Assembly: GCA_937923345.1 (NCBI GenBank)
Contig: CAKZVJ010000214.1
Location: 1-37,992 of the forward strand
DNA: 37,992 nucleotides
Direction: 5' to 3'
Source: an uncultured Saprospiraceae bacterium
Lineage (GTDB): Bacteria > Bacteroidota > Bacteroidia > Chitinophagales > Saprospiraceae
The notes under the pieces were generated by a model. That model saw only the letters and a list, made by a program, of their open reading frames with translations, ran no database searches and was not told the origin of the DNA. Of this stretch, positions 26,587-34,048 are shown piece by piece. The position numbers and the translations under genes were made by a program. The number at the start of each line of letters is the position of its first letter. Positions within the stretch are counted from its first letter, which is position 1.

Positions 26587-27978
26587 CTACCCACCAGCCA
26601 CCGCCTGCATCATAATCGCACAGATAATCGCCCCGTAGGTCCCAACCGCGTACCCCAGAACCGCCATCAAAACACCAACGGGAGCAAGGGCAGGATTGAA
26701 GGCCGCCGCCACAACGGGCGCAGAAGCCGCACCACCGACATTGGCTTGCGAACCTACCGCCACGAAAAAGAAAGGCGCCTTGATCAGCTTCGCAGTCAGG
26801 AGCAAAATCAGAACGTGAACAATCATCCAAATGATACCAATCGCAAATAAGCCGAGGTTATCAAGAATGTCTCCGATGTTCATCTTCATACCGATCGTAG
26901 TGACCAGAATGTAGATGAAAACAGAACCCCAATTGGAGGCACCAGAGCCCTCTAAGCTCCGCGCTTTGGTGAAAGAAAGGACAAGACCAACGGTCGTAGA
27001 GATCACAATCAACCAAAAGAAATGGGACATCAATGAGTCTAGTCTCATACTCGAGAGGGTGTCGGAAAAGCCTTTGAAAAATGGAGTCAGTATATCCGCC
27101 CCAAAGTGTGCCAGCGCAACGCCACCAAAGGCGACGGCACCAAGTATAAATAAATCCGTCGTGCTCGGAATCTTTGCAATGCTCGCACGATAGCTGCTCA
27201 CTCGCTGGATCAAGTCATCAATAGCCGAAGCATCAGCTTTGAACCACTTATCTATCTTGGCACTCATGTTGGCACCATAGAGCAGGAAGCCCATCCACAT
27301 ATTCGCGACAACCACATCTACGATAATCATGGTCGAAAATATCCGGTCGGATACCTCAAATATTTCTTTCATCGCCGTCTGATTGGCGCCTCCCCCAATC
27401 CATGATCCAGCCACGGTAGACAGTCCACGCCAGAGTTCATCTGGGTTGGCGTCTACGATACCTGGAGCTATGTTCAATATAATCAGGAGGGCGATGGGGC
27501 CACCCAGCATAATCCCTAGTGTCGCCGCAAAAAACATAATGATGGACTTGAAACCTAGATTCTTGAGCCCCTGAAAGTCTATCCCTAAACACAATAGGAT
27601 AAGCGAAGCAGGCAGCATATATCTTGAAGCTACATAGTATAGTTTGGAGTGCTTTTGTAGGCCCGTATAGGCATCTGCCGGCACCCCGTTGTCATCCAAA
27701 AAAGCGTTGATGGCGTCAAAGCTTAAGCCATCGGGCAGGACTAATTTGTACTGTGCGAGTAGCGCATCTAAACTGCCGTCCGGATACCAATGCGCAGCGA
27801 TCAAGCCCAAGGGATAATGCAATATAGCGGGGATAAAATAGCATAACAACAGAGCAGGGACGAACTTGTAAAATTTCTTCCAGACTGGATGGTCGGAGTG
27901 CGAAGTGTAAAAAATCAAGCCGAGGACTATCAGTAATACCCCAAATGTGACCGCATCATTACTAAAGAATGGTTCCAT
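26587..27978 (-). CDS. DUF819 family integral membrane protein, transporter-like
   Basis: The 463-residue protein has about ten to twelve hydrophobic segments, with charged loops mainly around residues 90-115 and 240-275. It has the DUF819 (YjcL-like) features: a Gly-rich LSTVAGSWIGGGANQTAMKEIF motif near residue 190-210, VDVVVANMWMGFLLYG, and a C-terminal half with ANVGGAASAPVVAAAF and AVLGYAVGTYGA. Two GG/N-rich motifs in inverted halves suggest a secondary carrier fold. No substrate is established for the family. It is divergent from lspA, with 77 bp between the starts. Confidence 0.88.
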   Translation of the reverse strand: MEPFFSNDAVTFGVLLIVLGLIFYTSHSDHPVWKKFYKFVPALLLCYFIPAILHYPLGLIAAHWYPDGSLDALLAQYKLVLPDGLSFDAINAFLDDNGVPADAYTGLQKHSKLYYVASRYMLPASLILLCLGIDFQGLKNLGFKSIIMFFAATLGIMLGGPIALLIILNIAPGIVDANPDELWRGLSTVAGSWIGGGANQTAMKEIFEVSDRIFSTMIIVDVVVANMWMGFLLYGANMSAKIDKWFKADASAIDDLIQRVSSYRASIAKIPSTTDLFILGAVAFGGVALAHFGADILTPFFKGFSDTLSSMRLDSLMSHFFWLIVISTTVGLVLSFTKARSLEGSGASNWGSVFIYILVTTIGMKMNIGDILDNLGLFAIGIIWMIVHVLILLLTAKLIKAPFFFVAVGSQANVGGAASAPVVAAAFNPALAPVGVLMAVLGYAVGTYGAIICAIMMQAVAGG

Positions 27979-28055
27979 ATATAGTGTTGGTTAATGCCTT
28001 AAATATAATTTAATTCTTGCAATTTGTTATCTTGGCGGTAACGAATAAATAAACA

Positions 28056-28592
28056 ATGGGAAGAATAGGCAAAGTGCTTACAGTTGTGTTTGTATCCATC
28101 GCTGTCGATCAGGGGACTAAGGTATGGGCAAAGAATGTTTTTGAAGGGCAAAGTAAGTCTTGCTATCTCGATGAATTCTTTTGTTGGATCTACGCCGAAA
28201 ACGAGGGCGCCTTCCTCGGATGGGGCTCTGAGCTGGAGGGCATATGGAATATTTTGTTGCTCAAGTTATTGCCTATTTTGTTGATTCTCGGGCTGTTCTA
28301 TATGACGCTGTTTAGCAAGGATCTGCTACCCAAACAGATTGTTCCTTTTAGTATGATATTGGGCGGCGGATTGAGCAATTTGTTTGATAGAATTGCCTTT
28401 GGTAAAGTGGTCGACTTTATGAATATGGGACTGGGTGACCTGCGCACTGGGATTTTCAATGTGGCGGATATGGTCATTCTGGCAGGCATCATTTGGTACT
28501 TTTTTTCCAATTTTGGGAACCGAGAAAAAGCGATGGATGAAGCTACTCATAGTGCCCATAAAGATGAAGTGGATACCAATCCTCCTGTATAA
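28056..28592 (+). CDS. lspA: Lipoprotein signal peptidase (signal peptidase II)
   Basis: LspA cleaves lipoprotein signal peptides in the inner membrane, which suits a genome with SusD-type lipoproteins. The 178-residue product has four membrane segments and the family motifs: DQGTK (18-22, usually D-x-x-[ST]-K), NEGAFLG (49-55), GGGLSNLFDR with catalytic Asp111, VVDF and FNVADM with catalytic Asp138. A hydrophilic C-terminal tail of about 20 residues (to NPPV) is slightly longer than in many homologues. TATCTTGG upstream is one base off the -7 consensus and may be its promoter. Confidence 0.95.
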   Translation: MGRIGKVLTVVFVSIAVDQGTKVWAKNVFEGQSKSCYLDEFFCWIYAENEGAFLGWGSELEGIWNILLLKLLPILLILGLFYMTLFSKDLLPKQIVPFSMILGGGLSNLFDRIAFGKVVDFMNMGLGDLRTGIFNVADMVILAGIIWYFFSNFGNREKAMDEATHSAHKDEVDTNPPV

Positions 28593-28627
28593 TAGATTTT
28601 GTTTTCAGATGATAAGATGTATGTTTT

Positions 28628-28676
28628 GGGGCTGTCCTATCGCTGCGCGATAGGTCGGGTCATCCGCTGTATGGTA
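28628..28676 (+). repeat. Structured intergenic repeat, copy E, 5' part
   Basis: GGGGCTGTCC opens the copy. It contains a perfect 8-bp hairpin CCTATCGC-TGC-GCGATAGG (28636-28654), then GTCGGGTCATCCGCTG. It is cut off by the insertion sequence inside TATGGTA (28670-28676), the left copy of the target duplication. It continues at 30230. Confidence 0.7.
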
Positions 28677-30229
28677 GGGATATTCAGAAGTGAATCAAAA
28701 GCTTTAAAATCAACATATTAAGTGTTATCTTAATGCAAAAGAAAACCCCGTTTTTTACGTTGGAAGCGGAAAAACGGGGTAATCAATAAAAACATTAGGA
28801 TGAATATACGACGAATTTCCAACTTTCAAACAAGACTTTGCTTTCCAAATTTTGATGGCTATTACCAGCAGTATTTATCTTGCTTTAAAAGCAGTGAATT
28901 AGGCCTCATGTATCAATCCCTACCATTTGATGAATTGGTTAAGGCGTTTGGATTAAAGAATAATCGCAAAGGACCAACAAGCATATTCTCACCTCAAGGA
29001 AAAGTAGCTTTAATGTTTTTGAAAAATTATTGTGGCTGCTCAGACAAGCGACTTATAGAGCAGTTCAACGGTAATATATATTATCAAATATTTTGCGACA
29101 CAATACTAGAGCCTGGTGCGATGATAAGCAATTTTAAGATTGTTAGTCAGATTCGTTGCGAGTTAGCACAACGTTTAGACATTGATAGTTTAGAAAAGGT
29201 TCTTATGAAAAATTGGAAGCCTTATATGTCGAACTTAAATAGTATTACATTTGATGCTACATGCTATGAGAGTAGTATCAAATATCCAACTGATGCAAAA
29301 TTACTTTTGGACAGTGTCATGTGGACATACAAGCAGATACAAAACCAAAGTAAAAGGCATAAACTAAGAATGCCAAGAACAAAATACAACAAATGGGTAG
29401 GTCGAGCAATAAGCTATAGCAAGATGAAGAAGAAGCGCAAGAAGAAGCGTCGTTCCTTACTTAGAGGGCTATTGCGTTTACTGGATAAACTAGTAAAAAT
29501 AGAAGATAAATTAGCGTCTAGCTATGGTGAGTATACAGAGAAGCCAAAGTACCAAAGAAGACGAGCTACAATCAGAAAAATATTAGATCAACAGAGTGCC
29601 AAATTTTACAAAAGTCTTCGACCAAAACAAGCCATAGTTTCGATAGACAAGCCATACATAAGACCGATAGTGAGAGGCAAAGAAAATAAAAGTGTTGAAT
29701 TTGGAGCCAAGCTACATAAGCTGCAAATAGATGGCATAAGCTTCATAGAGCATATTAGTTTTGATGCCTTTCATGAAGGCAATCGCTTACAACAAACAAT
29801 ATGGAAAGCACAAAAACTGACAGGTAAGCGAGTTAAGATATTGGGAGCAGATGCTATATACGCTACGAATGCAAATAGAAAGTATGTTACGTCTAGAAAT
29901 ATACAAACGGACTTCAAACCAAAAGGAAGATCTGGAAAGAATAGAGCCCATAAAAATCAGCTTGCTAAAATGATTACGAAAGAAAGAGCGAGTAGATTAG
30001 AAGGAAGTTTCGGCACAGACAAATCTTACTTTCTTCTGAATAAGATAAAAGCTAGAACCAAAGAATCAGAAATTCTGTGGATTTTTATAGGCATTCATAC
30101 TTCAAATGCATTGAAAATTGGTCGTAGGATGTGCCTTTCATCAGCTAAGGCAGCTTAAATTATTTCATTTTTATTTACTGCTAGAAATCAACCCTAAATA
30201 CCTGTGTCCATACTACTTCTGAATATTCC
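28677..30229. mobile_element. Intact insertion sequence, 1553 bp, with 7-bp target duplication
   Basis: The ends GGGATATTCAGAAGT (28677-28691) and the reverse complement of 30215-30229 (GGAATATTCAGAAGT) match at 14 of 15 bases. TATGGTA flanks both sides (28670-28676 and 30230-30236) as a direct 7-bp duplication. Removing the element and one TATGGTA restores a continuous intergenic repeat. Inside is one full-length DDE transposase. A strong hairpin, ACCCCGTTTTT with AAAAACGGGGT (28745-28780), stands 20 bp before its start and may shield the gene from read-through transcription. With an intact frame and a clean duplication, the insertion looks recent. The family is probably IS5- or IS1182-like (or ISNCY); I cannot settle it by eye. 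Confidence 0.9.
28800..30158 (+). CDS. DDE transposase of the IS element, DUF772-type
   Basis: The 452-residue product begins with the N-terminal region typical of InsH/DUF772 transposases (FDELVKAFGL, SIFSPQGKVALMFLKNY, LIEQFNGN). The DDE core has D152 in TFDATCYESSIKYPTDAKLL, D351 in LGADAIYATNANR and E401 in RLEGSFGTDKSYFLLNKIKAR. A very basic insert (residues 200-260, with runs of Lys and Arg) lies between the first two and probably contacts DNA. The frame is uninterrupted and the element has matching ends, so it may be active. The start is the first ATG after the 28745-28780 hairpin. Confidence 0.9.
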   Translation: MNIRRISNFQTRLCFPNFDGYYQQYLSCFKSSELGLMYQSLPFDELVKAFGLKNNRKGPTSIFSPQGKVALMFLKNYCGCSDKRLIEQFNGNIYYQIFCDTILEPGAMISNFKIVSQIRCELAQRLDIDSLEKVLMKNWKPYMSNLNSITFDATCYESSIKYPTDAKLLLDSVMWTYKQIQNQSKRHKLRMPRTKYNKWVGRAISYSKMKKKRKKKRRSLLRGLLRLLDKLVKIEDKLASSYGEYTEKPKYQRRRATIRKILDQQSAKFYKSLRPKQAIVSIDKPYIRPIVRGKENKSVEFGAKLHKLQIDGISFIEHISFDAFHEGNRLQQTIWKAQKLTGKRVKILGADAIYATNANRKYVTSRNIQTDFKPKGRSGKNRAHKNQLAKMITKERASRLEGSFGTDKSYFLLNKIKARTKESEILWIFIGIHTSNALKIGRRMCLSSAKAA

Positions 30230-30308
30230 TATGGTATGGCCACACGCAAGACGCAAAGTATTGCGTCTCTGCCTCCGCTGCATACCATGCCGCTTCTACC
30301 CCTCATCC
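30230..30308 (+). repeat. Structured intergenic repeat, copy E, 3' part
   Basis: The right copy of the target duplication keeps the 5' arm of the main stem: ATGGTATG (30231-30238) pairs with CATACCAT (30281-30288). Inside is an 8-bp hairpin AGACGCAA/TTGCGTCT (30249-30268). GCCGCTTCTACC follows, identical to copy D, then CCTCATCC. The 118 bases from here to the rnr stop show no further feature. Confidence 0.7.
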
Positions 30309-30426
30309 ATTCTAGGCTCTCTGCTATCGCAGAAATCGCGATGATTTGTTACTATATAAAATTCTGTCCGATAAAAATATAAACGAATCTGATTATTGTG
30401 TTTTCAGCGCTATCCAATTGGGATAC

Positions 30427-32580
30427 TTATTCGTCATCCGTAAAAACTAGATCTATTTGCTTTTTATCCAAGTCTGCACTTTTGATGCGCACTCTCACCT
30501 TGTCGCCCATCTTCACTACTTGTCCCGTTTTGCTGCCTCTTGCTTTGAGTCTACTGGCATCTACAATGTAGTGTTCTTCGGTGGTGTTGAACTTGACCAT
30601 ACCTTCAGCTTTCACGTCTGCAAGTTCTACAAAGAATCCTCTATCCGAAAAGCCGGTGATGTATCCATCAAAGTCGTTTCCGACTCTATTTTGCATGTAT
30701 TCTACTTGCTTGTATTTGATGCTTTCACGTTCCGCTTTCATGGCTTTTCTTTCCATTTTGGAAATGTGTAGACACTTATCCGCTAGTTTGGATTTGTTGA
30801 CTCGGTGCATGCCACTCAAATTTTTCTCCAGGATGCGGTGTGCCAATACATCGGAGTATCTTCTGATTGGAGAAGTAAAGTGCGAGTAGTTTTCCATCGC
30901 CAAACCATAGTGTCCGATATTGTCAGGACTATAGGCCGCTTTGGACATGGTACGAATCGCTAAGGATTCTAGTACTTTTAGACCTGGGTCAGCGGCTACT
31001 TTCGCCATCATCTCATTGTAAGATTTAGCGATAGTCTTTTCGTTTTTGGTATCCATCGTGACGCCTAACTCTCTGGCAAACAAGGCAAAGTCCATCACCT
31101 TGTCTTCGTTGGGTAAATCGTGGATTCTATAAACAAATGGAATTTCTTCTTTCTTTCCTTTCTTCTGGATGAACTCTGCTACTTTTCTATTGGCCAGCAG
31201 CATGTACTCTTCTACCAGCAAGTGCGCATCTTTTCGCTGCTTGATATATAAACCGATCGGCTTGCCCGTTTCGTCCAGTTTGAACTTTACTTCTTCCGTC
31301 TCAAAATTGATAGCGCCTTTTTTAAATCTGGCTTTGCGCAATTCTTTGGCTAATTTGTTGAGCGCGTACAGTTCGTTGGCGAAGTCTCCTTTTTCGGCTT
31401 CGATCACCTCTTGTGCTTCTTCGTAGGTAAATCTTCTGTCGGAGTGAATGATGGTTTTTCCATACCATTCTTTGGTGATCTTGTTGTTTTCGTCAAAATG
31501 GAAAATGGCACTAAACGTATATTTATCTTCATGAGGTCTCAAGGAGCATAGCTCATTGGATATTTTTTCGGGAAGCATCGGGAGTACTCTGTCTACTAGG
31601 TATACAGAAGTAGATCGCTTGTACGCTTCTTTGTCCAGTTCCGTTTTAGGGCGTACAAAGTGGGTCACATCTGCAATGTGTACGCCTATCTCCAATATCC
31701 CATCTTCGAGGAGTCTGATAGAAATGGCATCATCAAAATCTTTGGCATCCAAAGGATCAATCGTGAACGTAGTGATGTCTCTTAGGTCCAATCTTTTGTC
31801 TACTTCCTGTGGTGTGATTTTAGCGTTGAGTTTTCTAGACTCTTTCATCACGGCCTCAGGGAAATCTAGCAGGAAACCATTATTAATCAAGATGGACTTC
31901 ATCTCTATATCACTCGATCCCGTTGCTCCAAGTACAGAAGTGATTTGACCTGCAGGAGTAGGTTTGGATCTGGTAGGCCATTCGATAATTTTGACAACTA
32001 CTTTTTCTCCATCCTGTGCATTTTTCAAATCTTGATTGTGCACATAGATATCAAAAGCCATGTTTGGATTGTCAGGTACCACCAGCGCATAATTTCTAGT
32101 GATATTCAATGTCCCCAAGAAGTGGTCGTTGGCTCTTTCGAGTACTTGGATCACTTCGCCTTCTGGTTTTGATCTATTTTTTGGATAAAAGGCTTTCACT
32201 TTGACGGTATCTCCGTGCAGGGCGCCATTCATGCGCTTGGCAGGAACGTATACGTCTTCTTCGTGTTCTTCAGTGACCACATAGGCAGAACCTGTGCGAG
32301 TCATATCAATAGTCCCCACTAAGGTTTGTCTCAGTTTGGTTAGGCCTTTTGGCTTAAGCTTGAATTTTGGTTTTGCTCTATGACGGAGTAGCCCCTTTTC
32401 CTTGAGTTGTTCAAGGGCTGCGTTTACAGAGTCCTTATTGTTGCCTATCCGCAACATGGTACTGATTTGCTTAGGGCTAAATTTCTTGGATGGATTTTTC
32501 TTAAATAGCTGAATGATACGCTTTTGTAGTTCAGCATTGGATATCTTCTTACCTTTGAAAGGTTTCTTTTTTTTACTCAT
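30427..32580 (-). CDS. rnr: Ribonuclease R (RNB family 3'-5' exoribonuclease)
   Basis: RNase R degrades structured RNA from the 3' end and takes part in RNA turnover and quality control. The 717-residue protein has an N-terminal winged-helix/RNase R leader (ISNAELQKRIIQLFKKNPSKKFS), two cold-shock domains and the RNB catalytic domain. The metal-binding aspartates are in TIDPLDAKDFDDAISI. Further family motifs are GVHIADVTHFV, MLPEKISNELCSLRP, YRIHDLPN and HFTSPIRRYSDVLAHRIL. A C-terminal S1 domain (FDGYITGFSDRGFFVEL) completes it. It starts 20 bp behind the stop of the gene at 32600, so they form an operon. Confidence 0.96.
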   Translation of the reverse strand: MSKKKKPFKGKKISNAELQKRIIQLFKKNPSKKFSPKQISTMLRIGNNKDSVNAALEQLKEKGLLRHRAKPKFKLKPKGLTKLRQTLVGTIDMTRTGSAYVVTEEHEEDVYVPAKRMNGALHGDTVKVKAFYPKNRSKPEGEVIQVLERANDHFLGTLNITRNYALVVPDNPNMAFDIYVHNQDLKNAQDGEKVVVKIIEWPTRSKPTPAGQITSVLGATGSSDIEMKSILINNGFLLDFPEAVMKESRKLNAKITPQEVDKRLDLRDITTFTIDPLDAKDFDDAISIRLLEDGILEIGVHIADVTHFVRPKTELDKEAYKRSTSVYLVDRVLPMLPEKISNELCSLRPHEDKYTFSAIFHFDENNKITKEWYGKTIIHSDRRFTYEEAQEVIEAEKGDFANELYALNKLAKELRKARFKKGAINFETEEVKFKLDETGKPIGLYIKQRKDAHLLVEEYMLLANRKVAEFIQKKGKKEEIPFVYRIHDLPNEDKVMDFALFARELGVTMDTKNEKTIAKSYNEMMAKVAADPGLKVLESLAIRTMSKAAYSPDNIGHYGLAMENYSHFTSPIRRYSDVLAHRILEKNLSGMHRVNKSKLADKCLHISKMERKAMKAERESIKYKQVEYMQNRVGNDFDGYITGFSDRGFFVELADVKAEGMVKFNTTEEHYIVDASRLKARGSKTGQVVKMGDKVRVRIKSADLDKKQIDLVFTDDE

Positions 32581-32599
32581 GGGTATTAATAAATTTCTT

Positions 32600-33103
32600 T
32601 TATTCCGAGGAAATTATCCTTCCTCCTTCTAGGATCTCTAGGGTAAAAGCATTGCTTGATTTTGGATTGTATTCGGTTGTGGCTTGGATGGATGCCCCTG
32701 AAACGATAGTGATGATCCAATCTTCGTCTATACTTGCTACGGATCTTACTAAATCTTCGCCATTAGGAGATGAGGTGCCTGCAATGATGGCCTTGTCTAC
32801 TAAAACACCAGATTTATCGTAAGTTACAAGAATATATTGATAGTTCATCAAACTTGCTTTCCAATATATTACGGCATAAAAGTCCTTAGTGTTTGGAATT
32901 TTTAGACAAGGGACAAATTCTGTAAACTCATCGATGGCGCCTTTTTCACTCATTGCCAAGAATTTATCAATCATTATCGGTTTGAATTGCTTGTTGTACT
33001 TGCTAAAGGCGACTTGACTGTCATCTGTCAGAGTAACAGGCGGGGCGATCTCTGGGTATACTGCTAGATAATCTAAAAAGTGAATTTCTTGATGTTTTTC
33101 CAC
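32600..33103 (-). CDS. Uncharacterised protein, operon partner of rnr
   Basis: I choose the GTG at 33103 (167 residues, start VEKHQEIHFLDYLAVYPEIAPPVTL). The longer frame to an ATG at 33163 runs through a TATCTTTG promoter element at 33123-33130. The protein has no signal peptide or membrane segment. It looks like an alpha/beta cytoplasmic protein with repeated beta-strand stretches in the second half (YAVIYWKAS, YQYILVTYD, WIITIVSGAS). I recognise no family or active site. It lies 20 bp upstream of rnr on the same strand and is almost certainly co-transcribed, but this does not reveal its role. Confidence 0.72.
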   Translation of the reverse strand: MEKHQEIHFLDYLAVYPEIAPPVTLTDDSQVAFSKYNKQFKPIMIDKFLAMSEKGAIDEFTEFVPCLKIPNTKDFYAVIYWKASLMNYQYILVTYDKSGVLVDKAIIAGTSSPNGEDLVRSVASIDEDWIITIVSGASIQATTEYNPKSSNAFTLEILEGGRIISSE

Positions 33104-33122
33104 AATTATTGCTTTTTGGGGG

Positions 33123-33130
33123 CAAAGATA
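33123..33130 (-). promoter_or_regulatory. -7 promoter element of the rnr operon
   Basis: On the minus strand this reads TATCTTTG, an exact TAnnTTTG match within GCTATCTTTGCC. The predicted transcript start near 33117 lies downstream of the ATG at 33163 and upstream of the GTG at 33103. It therefore decides the start of the first gene. Confidence 0.6.
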
Positions 33131-33268
33131 GCGGATTAGGTTGCGGGGCGGTATGAATAGCACAAATATTAACGGGCAAATTTTGAAATTAGATTTTTAT
33201 TAAATGCTAAACTTCTTTAGATTGATTCTAAATAGTCAACTGTAACTGGCTTAGTAGTGTTAATTAAT

Positions 33269-33276
33269 TAAATTTG
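33269..33276 (+). promoter_or_regulatory. -7 promoter element of sdhCAB
   Basis: TAAATTTG matches TAnnTTTG and is followed by GGG. The predicted leader to the sdhC ATG at 33332 is about 50 bases. No obvious -33 TTTG at the right distance. Confidence 0.5.
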
Positions 33277-33331
33277 GGAGTATGCCTATTTAGGTACTTA
33301 TCAAACCAATTCAAAAATCAAATTTGAAATT

Positions 33332-34003
33332 ATGTGGATATTGAACTTTTTAACTTCTTCTCTTGGAAAAAAGTTAATTATGAGTCTTACGGGGCTGTTC
33401 TTGATCATCTTTTTATTAGTCCATCTTATAGGAAATCTACAACTTTTGTTTGGTGACAATGGAGAAGCTTTTAATGTATACGCTAAATTCATGACAACCA
33501 ATCCACTCATAAAGACGACGTCCTATGGATTATACTTTTTCATCTTGTTGCATATTGTACAAGGAATAGTGATTTGGCTAACAAATAAAAGTGCTAAGCA
33601 ATCTCGTTATGCGGTAGCACCAAAAAATACAAGTTGGGCATCGAGTAATATGGCTACTTTGGGCATCATCATTACTGTATTTTTGGCAATTCACCTTTGG
33701 CAATTTTGGTTTAAAATGAAAATCGGAGCGATTCCTCCAGTTAACATTGGTGGTGAAGAGTATACTAATTTGTACGCTGTTGTTCATGAAGCGTACCAGA
33801 ATATCTTTTTTGTCATATTTTACGTGGTATCTATGGTAGTTATAGGATTGCATCTATCGCATGGCTTCCAATCTGCATTCCAATCATTGGGTTTGAATCA
33901 TAAAAAATATACTCCTCTCATAAAAGGAATGGGAATCGCATATTCTATTTTGATTCCTCTTGGTTTTGCCATCATTCCTGTTTGGATGTACATGATGCAT
34001 TAA
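33332..34003 (+). CDS. sdhC: Succinate dehydrogenase cytochrome b subunit
   Basis: This is the membrane anchor of complex II, carrying haem b and the quinone site. The 223-residue product has five hydrophobic segments, as in the single-subunit b558 type of Bacteroidota and Bacillus rather than the SdhC plus SdhD of E. coli. Likely haem-ligand histidines lie in the segments: IIFLLVHLIGNLQ, YFFILLHIVQG, VFLAIHLWQFW, VVHEAYQNIFFV and VIGLHLSHGFQSAFQSLG. It opens an operon with sdhA (45 bp) and sdhB (51 bp), with a promoter upstream. Confidence 0.95.
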   Translation: MWILNFLTSSLGKKLIMSLTGLFLIIFLLVHLIGNLQLLFGDNGEAFNVYAKFMTTNPLIKTTSYGLYFFILLHIVQGIVIWLTNKSAKQSRYAVAPKNTSWASSNMATLGIIITVFLAIHLWQFWFKMKIGAIPPVNIGGEEYTNLYAVVHEAYQNIFFVIFYVVSMVVIGLHLSHGFQSAFQSLGLNHKKYTPLIKGMGIAYSILIPLGFAIIPVWMYMMH

Positions 34004-34048
34004 AATAAATTTTAGAAAACAATTCATAAACATAAGGTTTAGATCAAT

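Noticed and set aside
26246-26830. Several overlapping open frames on both strands, up to 187 codons
   Set aside because: They cross repeat copy D and the end of the DUF819 gene; composition is that of GC-rich hairpin DNA read in arbitrary frames.
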